Shown piece after piece: positions 56,491 through 64,000 of a stretch of DNA of 64,000 nt. Position numbers and translations under genes: made by a program. The notes under the pieces are model-generated. The model saw only the letters and a program-made list of their open reading frames with translations, searched no databases and had not been told where the DNA came from. The number at the start of each line of letters is the position of its first letter. Position 1 is the stretch's first letter. The DNA lies in assembly GCA_963850765.1 (NCBI GenBank), contig CAWKMN010000003.1, forward strand, positions 1,178,001 through 1,242,000. Direction: 5' to 3'. This stretch comes from CAWKMN01 sp963850765 (lineage in GTDB: Bacteria > Chloroflexota > Anaerolineae > Aggregatilineales > Aggregatilineaceae).

Positions 56491-57525
56491 TCAGGCTTTA
56501 TCTTCACCACGTCGTTTGAGGAAAGCGATCAACTTCTGCACGGGGCTGTTCAGCGTCGGGGATGGCTTTGGCCGTACCGGGGCCTCAGGCTGGGTGGGGC
56601 GTTCGCTGGTGGGCGGTGCAGGTTGCGCTGCCTTTGGAGCAGCCGCGGGCAGGGCCGGGGGGATGGCCGACACCGGGCGAGTATTCTCCTCAGAGATGCT
56701 GACGCGCGCTTCCGCGGGCCGCGTATCGTGTGGGACGGCGGCGCTCGTTTCTTTTGCTTCGGGCGGCTGAGAGGATTCGGGCGGAGGTGGACTCTTGAAC
56801 CCGGCGGCACCGGCTTTGGCGGCACTGGCTTTGGCGGCGGGTGGTGGGGGTTGGGGCGCAATCCGCGTGCGCAGGGCTGCAACCGCTTCGGCCGTGCCGA
56901 TCCGGTTGAGCGCGGCGGCAGCGGTACGCCGCACGACAGGGTGCGGATCGTCGAGCGCAGCAGCCAGCGGCTCGACGGCCCAGGTCGCCTGGATCTGACC
57001 CAGGACGGCAGCCGCATTCCGCCGGACTTCCCACGAATCGCGGCGCAGCGCGCCGAGCAGCGTCACGACGGCCGGCGCGCTTTTCAGTTCGAGCAGGGCT
57101 TCAGCGGCCGCCAGCCGTACCGCCGGCGGCGATGAGGGATTCTGAAACAGGATCACCAGCGGCTCGACGGCGAGTCGATCTCCCAGCGCGCCGAGCGCCT
57201 TGGCAGCGAGTATCACATGATCGGGATGGCGGCTTTTGAGCACATTGATGAGCCGTTCAACATCCTCGCTCTTGACGATAGTGTGGACATCGGTACGGCG
57301 GTCCAGCACGTGCAGGGCGACGGTCATATTCCGCCGAGCCTGTTCATCGGTTTCGACCCGCAGCGCTTCTTTCAGCGCCGGCACCGTGTCTACGGCGTTC
57401 AGCGTGCGCAGCGCGGCCGCCGCACGTCCGCGCACTTCGGGATCGGGATAACGCAGCGCGCCAAGCAGCCCTTGTTTATCGTGTCGCGATTGGAGTTGCC
57501 AGACATTAGGCCGGGATTCTACCAC
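56491..57525 (-). CDS. HEAT-repeat protein with Pro/Ala-rich C-terminus
   Basis: A 344-residue protein. Residues 15-215 are HEAT/PBS-lyase-type helical repeats (for example VRGRAAAALRTL and VRRNAAAVLGQI), which form a protein-binding scaffold. Residues 215-320 are Pro/Ala/Lys-rich and probably disordered, ending in a short basic helix (VQKLIAFLKRRG). It starts at a GTG, is convergent with the transporter and divergent from the PP2C gene. No enzymatic motif is present. Confidence 0.85.
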   Translation of the reverse strand: MVESRPNVWQLQSRHDKQGLLGALRYPDPEVRGRAAAALRTLNAVDTVPALKEALRVETDEQARRNMTVALHVLDRRTDVHTIVKSEDVERLINVLKSRHPDHVILAAKALGALGDRLAVEPLVILFQNPSSPPAVRLAAAEALLELKSAPAVVTLLGALRRDSWEVRRNAAAVLGQIQATWAVEPLAAALDDPHPVVRRTAAAALNRIGTAEAVAALRTRIAPQPPPPAAKASAAKAGAAGFKSPPPPESSQPPEAKETSAAVPHDTRPAEARVSISEENTRPVSAIPPALPAAAPKAAQPAPPTSERPTQPEAPVRPKPSPTLNSPVQKLIAFLKRRGEDKA

Positions 57526-57683
57526 TGTCTGCGCCCTTGGTTGTTTCGATCACAAGTTGCCTACAATCTATAACATTATAGCGAAAACCGGGGCTGATCG
57601 CTTGGAATGCCGTATCGACTTGCGCCGTGTTGGGGTCGAAGTAGAATCGTGCATGAATCGCGTGGATGACGGAGAAGGTGGTT

Positions 57684-58991
57684 ATGGAAACCCGAACGTG
57701 TCCTAACTGCGGACATGAAAACCTGACGCGAGCCGTTTTTTGCTTCCAATGCGGGGCGAACCTGAATGAGCCGCCCATTGTACGGGGCATTCATCCTCAC
57801 CGTCGTCACGTCGAGGACGCGATACGCCACGCACAGGGGCGCGAGGCCAGCCTGGAACCGGATCTGGTCCAACATTTGCGCGATGCGAAAGCCAAACTAC
57901 CCCCTCCCATTGAAGGTACGCCGATCACCTGTCTGCGCTGCGGCACGCTGAACAAGCCGCTGGCGAAATACTGTATTGGCTGTGGTGCGACGCTGTCGGT
58001 CCGCGAAGATCGCAGCGAAGATTACCCGGTTCCGCGCGCCGCGGCCCGCAGTGACGTCGGCCGCCTGCGCGAAAATAACGAGGATCGCGTGGGGCTGTGG
58101 GCGCGTGAGGGTATCGTGCTCGGCATGGTGGCGGATGGCATGGGCGGCGCGGTCGCCGGCGAAGAAGCCAGCCGGCTGGTAACGGAAGCGATCCAGGCGG
58201 ATTTCCTGGGCGAGGCGCGGGGCAGCGAGACGCTGCGCGACCTGTCCGAAGAGGAGATCGCGGACAAGATGCGCGCCGCGATCCGCCGGGCGAACCGGGC
58301 CGTGCTCGAACGGCAGAATGATAATCCCGAACTGCAAGGCATGGGGACGACGATCACATTGGCGTTTATACGCGATAACCGCGTGGTCGTGGCGCATGTA
58401 GGCGACAGCCGCGCTTATCTCGTCGATGGGCGCGAAGGCTGGATCAACCAGATCACCGACGATCACAGCTTTGTCGAGGCGCTGCTGGCGTCGGGGCATA
58501 TTACGCCGGAACAGGCCGCGATTCACCCCATGCGCAACGTGTTATACCGCGCCCTGGGACAGGTGGACGAAACCGAAGCCGATCTCTACAGCCGGTCCCT
58601 GACCGAAGGTGACTGGCTCATTCTGTGCTCGGATGGCTTGACGCGGCATGTCACCCCGGCAGATATTGCCGCCATGACCAGCCAGTACGACGCACCGCAG
58701 GACGTCGCCCAGGCGTTGATCGATCTCGCCAACCAGCGCGGCGGGGAAGACAACATCAGCGCGGTCGTCATCAAGATGGAGAATGCCGCCGATGTCGTGC
58801 CCGAAGATCCCCCCGATCCGGCAGTGTTGGAAGATACAGAGGTCGGGCTGTTCCAGGCGCCCCCCGTGGAAGACCTGATCGGCGACGAGCCGACGGTCGA
58901 ACTGCGCCCTTCGGCTGAGGACACCCTGGACGAGTTGTCCGAAGATACCATCGAACTGCCCGACATACCGCTCAATGGCGAGGATGAGTAA
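57684..58991 (+). CDS. PP2C-type Ser/Thr protein phosphatase with two N-terminal zinc ribbons
   Basis: A 435-residue protein. Two C4 zinc ribbons (CPNCG...CFQCG and CLRCG...CIGCG, with about 65 residues between) precede a PP2C catalytic domain (about 110-370). The metal-binding motifs are RENNEDRVG, VADGMGGAVAGEEAS, GDSRAYL, LCSDGLTRHV and GGEDNISAVV. It removes phosphate from Ser/Thr residues and is a natural counterpart to the Ser/Thr kinase fusion at 33323-34855. The C-terminal 60 residues are acidic and low-complexity. GAAGGTGG precedes ATG 57684. The spacer to the divergent HEAT gene is 158 bases and should hold both promoters. Confidence 0.92.
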   Translation: METRTCPNCGHENLTRAVFCFQCGANLNEPPIVRGIHPHRRHVEDAIRHAQGREASLEPDLVQHLRDAKAKLPPPIEGTPITCLRCGTLNKPLAKYCIGCGATLSVREDRSEDYPVPRAAARSDVGRLRENNEDRVGLWAREGIVLGMVADGMGGAVAGEEASRLVTEAIQADFLGEARGSETLRDLSEEEIADKMRAAIRRANRAVLERQNDNPELQGMGTTITLAFIRDNRVVVAHVGDSRAYLVDGREGWINQITDDHSFVEALLASGHITPEQAAIHPMRNVLYRALGQVDETEADLYSRSLTEGDWLILCSDGLTRHVTPADIAAMTSQYDAPQDVAQALIDLANQRGGEDNISAVVIKMENAADVVPEDPPDPAVLEDTEVGLFQAPPVEDLIGDEPTVELRPSAEDTLDELSEDTIELPDIPLNGEDE

Positions 58992-59002
58992 AGTCATCAA
59001 GC

Positions 59003-59038
59003 CAAACTAAAAGGGCGGCTTTGCTGTTGGCCCGCCCT
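59003..59038 (-). terminator. Terminator of the S51-like gene
   Basis: A 7-bp stem (AGGGCGG 59012-59018 with CCGCCCT 59032-59038), followed on the minus strand by TTTTAGTTT. It may also act on the convergent PP2C transcript. Confidence 0.7.
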
Positions 59039-59064
59039 GGCTCAATGCGAAATCTGTGCGGCCT

Positions 59065-59091
59065 AACTCACGACTCAAAACTCATGACTCA
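59065..59091. repeat. TGAGT-type degenerate repeat, copy 4
   Basis: ACTCACG/ACTCAAA/ACTCATG/ACTCAGA units, the complement of the other copies, overlapping the last codons of the S51-like gene. Confidence 0.55.
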
Positions 59092-59824
59092 GAACTGGTT
59101 TTGTCTTCTTCGGCATCGGGCGGCGGCATGAAGAAGTCTCCCCAGCGGGAACCTCGTCCTGCTGCTCGACGCTGCGATAGACCGTGAGCGACCCTTCACC
59201 CTCCACCTGGAACCGGCCGTCCGGGTGACAGATCACGGTCGTCGCCTGATCGATGCCGAGCAGGGTCACGCCCGGCGGCAGATCGGCCAGCAGGCGCTCC
59301 GGCGCCAGCCGCATCCGCACCATATTGTGATGCGGCAGCACGGCGAGATGGGGCGCTACAGCAAGTCCCTTTTCCCACTGGTTGTCCAGCCAGTACACCG
59401 CCCCGAGAGCCATCGCACTCGCGCCCGTTGCCATGATCGCGGCCCGGCGTAACAGCGCGCGATGCAGCGTCGCTTCGGTATGCGTACCGCGCAGCCGCTC
59501 GACACAATCCATCGGGCTGCCATCGATGAGCACAATCGCTTCGACCTTGTCGAGAACGGCGTACTCCGTCTCGGTGTTGGCGGTGCGCTGATCGATGATC
59601 ATGCTGTACTGGGCGAATGTGCCCAGGTGGTTAAAATGACGCATGACCTCGTCGGCCTGCTTCTGCTGCTTCTCGATCGCTGCCACCGGCACCACGACCA
59701 GACGCGGCCGGCTGACACCTCGGATGAGCTTCAGCCAGGTGTGATCGGCCATGCGGGTCAGGGGCGAGAACGCCTCCCCGCCGTTTAGGATCAGGTACCC
59801 TTTTTTCATATTGCGGTTCACCAT
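59082..59824 (-). CDS. Cyanophycinase/peptidase S51-like protein, apparent frameshift near the C-terminus
   Basis: A protein of about 247 residues with the flavodoxin-like fold of the class I glutamine amidotransferase/S51 group (KGYLILNGGEAF at the start, IVLIDGSP in the middle). The presumed nucleophile Ser lies in ATGASAMALG, compared with GGTSAGA in cyanophycinase, so the elbow is altered. Near 59140 the frame probably slips: one frame ends GETSSCRRPMPKK, the other reads DFFMPPPDAEEDK and stops at 59082-59084. One lost G in a G run would explain it. The substrate is not known. GGTG-type ribosome-binding sites are weak, and ATG 59809 is an alternative start. Confidence 0.72.
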
Positions 59825-59842
59825 TCAAACGGACAGACTCAA

Positions 59843-60228
59843 GTCAACCTGTAAGCCGCGTTCTGTCCCTGCTTTGCAGGGTGTCCTGCGAGGCAGGGGG
59901 TGATCATCTATCTGGGACGGCGGTTGCCCGCCGCCTCAAGCAGCCTACCCGGAACTGATAACGGGACGGGCCGCCCCTCGTTCCTGCTTGGCTTTGCTCC
60001 CGGTGGGGTTTGCCTGGCCGCCTGTGTCACCACAGACGCCGGTGCGCTCTTACCGCGCCGTTTCACCCTCACTCCTCACAAGGAGGGGCAATACACCTCT
60101 CTGTTGCACTCTGCCGTCGGATCGCTCCGCCTGGCGGTTAGCCAGCACCGTGCCCTGTGGAGCGCGGACTTTCCTCACCCGGCCGGCTGCATGAGCCGCC
60201 GGGCGCGATCACCCGGTCAACTAAGCTG
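59843..60228 (-). ncRNA. rnpB: RNase P RNA (bacterial type A)
   Basis: The catalytic RNA of RNase P, which matures tRNA 5' ends. On the minus strand it contains the universal segments GAGGAAAGTCCG near the 5' end, GGTAAGAGCGCACCGG-type core, AGATAGATGATCACC and the terminal ACAGAACGCGGCTTACAG. The 5' GTTGACCGGGTGATCGCG can pair with the 3' end. Ends are estimated to within about 10 bases. Confidence 0.95.
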
Positions 60229-60233
60229 GGCTT

Positions 60234-60262
60234 CTTATACCATAGCGGCCCCGGCGGTTGAA
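60234..60262 (-). promoter_or_regulatory. Promoter of rnpB
   Basis: On the minus strand, TTCAAC (60262-60257), a 17-base spacer and TATAAG (60239-60234), just upstream of the RNA 5' end. Confidence 0.65.
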
Positions 60263-60273
60263 CCCTGAAAGCC

Positions 60274-60363
60274 GGCCTCACCCCTGCAGCCACTCTCCAC
60301 GCATGGAGAGGGGACGCAATCGGCCTGACTTCCCCTCTCCACGGTGGAGAGGCCGGGTGAGGC
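60274..60363. repeat. Fold-back element, copy 3, overlapping the serS 3' end
   Basis: GGCCTCACCC at the left and GGGTGAGGC at the right, with an internal CTCTCCACG/TGGAGAGG palindrome pair. It supplies the last 28 or so codons of serS. Confidence 0.6.
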
Positions 60364-61786
60364 TATTCGGCTCGATCACATCCAGCCCGCCCAGGTACGG
60401 ACGCAGCACGTCCGGCACGACCACGCTGCCGTCCGCCTGCTGATAGTTCTCCAGCACGGCAATCAGCGCGCGCACCATACCCAGCCCGGACCCGTTCAGC
60501 GTGTGGACAAAGCGCGGCTTGCCGCCATCGACCGGGCGGTAGCGCACATTGGCGCGGCGCGCCTGGAACGCTTCCGTGTTGCTGCATGAGCTGACTTCCA
60601 GCCACTCGCCGCAGCCCGGTGCCCACATCTCGACATCGTATTTCTTGCTGGCGGCGAACCCCAGGTCGCCTGTCACCATCTCGATCCGGCGGTAGGGGAT
60701 GTTGAGCAGCCCGCAGACGCGCTCCGCGGCATCCGTCAGCGATTCAAGCTCGTCGTAGCTCGTTTCGGGCGTGGTGAACTTGTACAGCTCCACCTTCTCG
60801 AACTGGTGAACGCGTTTGAGCCCGCGCACATCCCGACCGGCGCTCATCTTCTCGCGGCGGAAACAGGGCGTATGCGCGACGTAATGCAGCGGAAGCTGAG
60901 CTTCCTCGAAAATCTCATCACGGTGCATATTGGTGAGCGCCGCTTCGGCCGTCGGCAGCAAATAGAAGCCGGATTCCGTGTCGAAATACATCGTGTCGCG
61001 GAACTTGGGCAGATGGGCAGAACCGTACATCATCGCCTCGTCCAGCATATACGGCGGGTAAATTTCCGTATAGCCGCGCTGCGTGTGCATATCGAGCAGC
61101 CAGTAGATCAGCGCCCGGTAGAGGCGCGCGCCCATGCCTTTGAGGATATAGAAGCGCGTGCCGGACATTTTCACGCCGCGCTCGAAGTCGATGATGTCCA
61201 GCGCCGGGCCGAGATCCCAGTGCGGCAGCGGATCAAAATCGAAGGTCGGCAGCGTGCCCTGAACCTCCCCGATCCGGTTTTCGGCGTCTGTCTTGCCGAT
61301 CCGCACGCTTTCATGCGGCATGTTCGGAATCCAGAGCATATGCTCCTGTAGATCCGCTTCGATCTGCTCCACCTCGGTGTCGATCTGGCTGACGCGTTCG
61401 CCCAGGTTTTTCAGCGCCGTGGTGAGCGCGGTCAGTGCGTCGTCAACCACCTCTTTGGAGCCGTTGGCCGCCGGATCGGCGGGCGGTTCCGTCAGTGCGA
61501 CCAGGGCGGCATCCATATCACCCGCGGCGATGGCCTGGACCGCCGCACGCGCCCCGCCGACCACCTGGGCCGGCGTGAACTTCTTGCTCCCCCGGAACTG
61601 GCCCATCTGCTTGTTGAGCTTGTTCCGGTTGGCCTTGATCGCCTCGACCTCCGCCAGCAGCGCCCGCCGCCGCCGGTCCAGATCGAGCACGGCGTCGATC
61701 CGCGGGATCGTGACTTCGTCGTTGAGATTGCGCAGTTGTTCTTTGACCCAATCGGGCCGTTCGCGGATCAGATTAATGTCGAGCAT
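60278..61786 (-). CDS. serS: Seryl-tRNA synthetase
   Basis: A class II synthetase of 502 residues. An N-terminal helical arm (about 1-160) binds the tRNA-Ser long variable arm. The catalytic core has motif 2 in FRREKMSAGRD and motif 3 in GSGLGMVRAL. It is longer than the usual 420-430 residues: the arm carries an insertion (about 85-115, Ala/Asp-rich) and the last 28 residues after DVIEPNS come from a fold-back repeat (60274-60363). The native stop was probably lost when the element inserted. It is controlled by the T-box at 62029-62306. Confidence 0.95.
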   Translation of the reverse strand: MLDINLIRERPDWVKEQLRNLNDEVTIPRIDAVLDLDRRRRALLAEVEAIKANRNKLNKQMGQFRGSKKFTPAQVVGGARAAVQAIAAGDMDAALVALTEPPADPAANGSKEVVDDALTALTTALKNLGERVSQIDTEVEQIEADLQEHMLWIPNMPHESVRIGKTDAENRIGEVQGTLPTFDFDPLPHWDLGPALDIIDFERGVKMSGTRFYILKGMGARLYRALIYWLLDMHTQRGYTEIYPPYMLDEAMMYGSAHLPKFRDTMYFDTESGFYLLPTAEAALTNMHRDEIFEEAQLPLHYVAHTPCFRREKMSAGRDVRGLKRVHQFEKVELYKFTTPETSYDELESLTDAAERVCGLLNIPYRRIEMVTGDLGFAASKKYDVEMWAPGCGEWLEVSSCSNTEAFQARRANVRYRPVDGGKPRFVHTLNGSGLGMVRALIAVLENYQQADGSVVVPDVLRPYLGGLDVIEPNSLTRPLHRGEGKSGRLRPLSMRGEWLQG

Positions 61787-61824
61787 GTGTCCTCCTGATG
61801 GTCCATCGTACCGTTCATGTTCAG

Positions 61825-62013
61825 CTATTTTGGCCGGCGTTCTGAGTCGTTTTTCTCCGGCGAGTTCTCAGCCTTGCGGCGCTGGATTTCCTGTTCGAGC
61901 CGGTAGGCCGCCCGGTCGCGGAGCAGGCGCAGAATCGCCAGCGAGAGTCCGATGAGGACGGCTCCCAACACCAGCCCATCCCACACATCTGGCTTCATAA
62001 AATCAAGCGACAT
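61825..62013 (-). CDS. Small single-helix membrane protein between T-box and serS
   Basis: A 62-residue protein with one hydrophobic helix (about 12-31), followed by a basic, charged tail (RLLRDRAAYRLEQEIQRRK). It lies 38 bases upstream of serS and 15 bases after the T-box terminator, so it should be expressed when Ser-tRNA is uncharged. I do not recognise the family. Codon choice and position support a real gene, but it is short. Confidence 0.6.
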   Translation of the reverse strand: MSLDFMKPDVWDGLVLGAVLIGLSLAILRLLRDRAAYRLEQEIQRRKAENSPEKNDSERRPK

Positions 62014-62028
62014 AGGCTACCCTCCCGG

Positions 62029-62068
62029 AAAACAAAAACCCCTCGCCTGCATAACCAGGACGAGGGGG
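62029..62068 (-). terminator. Conditional terminator of the serS T-box
   Basis: A CCCCTCG/CGAGGGG stem (62039-62045 with 62061-62067), followed on the minus strand by TTTTTGTT. Confidence 0.88.
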
Positions 62069-62306
62069 TCGCGGTGCCACCTGGATTTGTCTGCATCTCA
62101 CGATACAGACCTCACGGAAGTCATTGACTCCCACGTAGTAACGGGCGCGCCCGGCCTGTCTTAGTTGCTCGACAGGCAACCTATCGGGAGTGGATTTCGG
62201 CTGGCTGCGTACCGCCTCACACCGTCCGGCGGCTCTCTGCTGACGCGCCAGGGCCCATGTGGCTCCGCCACGCGGCCCAGCCTACTTGGCTCCGTCTAAG
62301 TCGTTA
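62029..62306 (-). promoter_or_regulatory. T-box leader (tRNA-Ser) upstream of the small membrane protein and serS
   Basis: On the minus strand the T-box motif AGGTGGCACCGCGA is at 62082-62069, immediately before the terminator. Stem I has the AGTA loop-E motif (62286-62283), then a GGCTGG/CCAGCC helix (62282-62277 with 62204-62199). GAAATCCA follows, giving a candidate TCC (Ser) specifier at 62194-62192 followed by A. This agrees with serS as the regulated gene. The stem I here is long, unlike the short one of the first T-box. Confidence 0.9.
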
Positions 62307-62312
62307 ATGGGC

Positions 62313-62341
62313 AGTGTAGCAGGCTGCGGGGGCGCTGTCAA
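62313..62341 (-). promoter_or_regulatory. Promoter of the serS T-box operon
   Basis: A near-consensus promoter on the minus strand: TTGACA (62341-62336), a 17-base spacer and TACACT (62318-62313). Confidence 0.85.
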
Positions 62342-62414
62342 GAGGTTCTGTGCGACTCGTTCAAATCGTGGTAGAAAAGGGCGCTAATGGCTGTCTCCTA
62401 CGAGGCGCAAGGAT

Positions 62415-63902
62415 ATGGACTGGCTCGCGCGACACACCCCCCAGCGTAGTTTTTTCACGCACCTGATCGTCATGATCGTGATGATCATTTTGATCACGGG
62501 CCTGGTAGTGGGAGGATCAGTATATTGGATCATCACGACGGAACTCGAAAAGTCAGTCTCCGTTGAAAGCCTCGCGGCGGCTAAGGAGCGCGCGCTGCTG
62601 GCTCTGGCCGCCAGCGCGGCGATAATCGCCATCCTGGGAGCGCTTGTTGGCACACTGTACGCCCGCTGGCTGACCGCCCCGCTCCAACGGCTGGCCTGGG
62701 GCGCGCGCGAAATCGTCCGGCAGCAAGAGCATTCAAAAGCCGTGTTTCCCTTCCGGGGGCGTCCCACCGAGTTTATCGCGCTGGGGAATGCCCTCGAAGA
62801 GAGCCGCACGACGATCCGCCGCACCCTCGAAGAACTATCGCGTGCAAAGTCGTGGTCCGAAGCGCTGATCCAGTCCATCAACGAGGGCGTTGTCACGTTT
62901 GATGCAGAGAGCAAGATCACCTTTTTTAGCCGGGGGGCAGCGCAGATCATGGACTGGCCGGGCGGCGACGTACTCCATCAGCCGGTCAGCCAGATTCTCA
63001 ACTTGCCCGAGAGCGAGATTCTGCCGCTGGCTTCCGCACCAGGGGGCAAACGGCAGGTTCAGATCACGACCCACAGCGGTCAGCGGAAAACGTTAGCCTT
63101 CACTGGCACGCAGGTCATCCCGCCCGACAGCGACACCGAGCAGACGGTTCTTGTGCTGCGCGACATCACCGACGAGGAGATCGGGCGGCGGCTGCATTCC
63201 TATTTTCTGGGCAATATCACGCATGAATTCCGCACACCGCTGTCCGGCCTCAAGGCATCGATCGAGCTGCTGCTCGACAACGTGGATTATCTCACGCCGG
63301 CGGAGCTTCACGAACTGCTCAACTCGGTGCATCTCAGCGTATCGGGCCTGCAAGCTCTGGTTGACAATCTGCTTGAAAGTGTCAATATTGAGGCCGGGCG
63401 TTTCTCAATCCATCGCCGCCCGGTTGAACTCAATCAGGTGATCGCGGAGGCGATACGGACCATGCAGCCGCTGCTCGACCGGCGCGGCCAGCGTTTATCG
63501 CTGATGGAACCGCTGCAACTGCCCGCCGTGCATGCCGATCCAACCCGGCTGAACCAGGTCATCATTAACCTGCTGGCGAATGCCAGTAAATATGGCCCGC
63601 AGGATGAAACGATCGACCTGGAACTGGCCGAGATGGATGATCACCTGAGGGTCGCCGTCGTGGATCGCGGACCGGGGATCCCCGCCGAGGAACGGGCCCG
63701 CCTGTTTAACCGCTTCGTGCGGGCCGGCGCGCAGACGTCCGATCAGGTCGGGATCGGCCTGGGATTATCCGTGGTCAAAGCGATTGTCGAAGGGCATGGC
63801 GGTCAGGTTGGCATCGACGAACGGCCGGGCGGCGGATCGATTTTCTGGTTTACCCTGCCATTGATGGAAGCAGCTGAGGGCGATGAAAGCGCTGATTGTT
63901 GA
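62415..63902 (+). CDS. Membrane sensor histidine kinase (HAMP-PAS-HisKA-HATPase)
   Basis: A 495-residue kinase. Two membrane helices (about 15-40 and 60-82) enclose a very short external loop. HAMP (about 82-135) and PAS (about 145-250) follow, then HisKA with H270 in ITHEFRTPLSG, and HATPase (NLLANASKYGP, DRGPGI, GIGLGLSVV). The small external loop suggests sensing in the membrane or through PAS. It overlaps the next response regulator gene by 20 bases, so the two are a cognate pair. Confidence 0.93.
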   Translation: MDWLARHTPQRSFFTHLIVMIVMIILITGLVVGGSVYWIITTELEKSVSVESLAAAKERALLALAASAAIIAILGALVGTLYARWLTAPLQRLAWGAREIVRQQEHSKAVFPFRGRPTEFIALGNALEESRTTIRRTLEELSRAKSWSEALIQSINEGVVTFDAESKITFFSRGAAQIMDWPGGDVLHQPVSQILNLPESEILPLASAPGGKRQVQITTHSGQRKTLAFTGTQVIPPDSDTEQTVLVLRDITDEEIGRRLHSYFLGNITHEFRTPLSGLKASIELLLDNVDYLTPAELHELLNSVHLSVSGLQALVDNLLESVNIEAGRFSIHRRPVELNQVIAEAIRTMQPLLDRRGQRLSLMEPLQLPAVHADPTRLNQVIINLLANASKYGPQDETIDLELAEMDDHLRVAVVDRGPGIPAEERARLFNRFVRAGAQTSDQVGIGLGLSVVKAIVEGHGGQVGIDERPGGGSIFWFTLPLMEAAEGDESADC

Positions 63903-64000
63903 TGACGATCTGGTTCTGGCGGATGTGCTGTCGTTCACGCTGCGGCGCGCCGGTTTCCAGGTGACGGCGGTGCATGATGGGCAGGCGGCGCTCGACGCAT
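63883..64000 (+). CDS. Response regulator, 3' partial at window edge
   Basis: The first 39 residues of a receiver domain (KALIVDDDLVLADVLSFTLRRAGFQV), with the D-D-D acidic pocket. It overlaps the kinase gene and is cut by the window end, so the output domain is not visible. Confidence 0.85.
   Translation, partial: MKALIVDDDLVLADVLSFTLRRAGFQVTAVHDGQAALDA

Noticed and set aside
60241..60270. Small ORFs antisense to RNase P RNA (59900-60268)
   Set aside because: The conserved RNase P RNA segments fully explain this sequence.

Overview
The window looks like a chromosomal segment of an aerobic member of the Chloroflexota (Anaerolineae-like). Evidence: an alternative complex III (ACIII) cluster, SH3/Thr-Pro-rich surface proteins, very GAF-rich sensor kinases, a Zn-ribbon PP2C phosphatase, Ser/Thr kinases, T-box leaders and GC-rich coding sequence. 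This is inference from family content; no 16S gene is present. There are no transposases, phage genes or CRISPR arrays.

Layout. 1-4761 (minus): a nucleoside/uridine kinase-like gene running off the left edge, a GH13 amylase and a secreted SH3/zinc-ribbon protein. 4900-11880 (minus): an ACIII-type operon of pentaheme cytochrome, molybdopterin-fold protein, Fe-S protein, NrfD-type membrane subunit, ActD-cytochrome fusion and a duplicated cytochrome lipoprotein. 12181-17064 (plus): a peptidoglycan precursor operon (MurA-like, hydrolase, membrane-anchored MurF, Ddl). 17262-25554: OmpR-type regulator, ECF sigma factor with a small membrane partner, FabH, histidine kinase, SucCD and an amidase. 26201-33115: a T-box leader followed by GNAT, TPR protein and IleS, then a DksA-like protein, LspA and a second GNAT. 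33323-36105: a Ser/Thr kinase-receiver-HTH fusion and a damaged lipoprotein gene. 36237-55395 (plus): a PadR regulator, then a nearly gapless 18 kb signalling array of a receiver, five GAF-rich proteins without kinase domains, one ~2,200-residue hybrid kinase, a threonine synthase-receiver fusion and a receiver-kinase. 55399-64000: a DMT transporter, HEAT protein, PP2C phosphatase, S51-like protein, RNase P RNA, SerS with its own T-box, and a PAS kinase with the start of its response regulator.

How the parts work together. Quinol oxidation by the ACIII-like complex and succinyl-CoA synthetase point to a respiratory TCA-cycle metabolism. Two T-boxes tie aminoacyl-tRNA synthetase operons to tRNA charging. 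The GAF array is the most unusual part: several kinase-less sensors share linker and tail modules with one giant kinase, and the next gene is a biosynthetic PLP enzyme carrying its own phospho-acceptor domain.

Caution on sequence quality: at least eight genes, including ileS, show single-base frameshifts where both halves match the expected family. The simplest reading is residual indel error in the assembly, so every claim based on a broken frame needs read-level confirmation.
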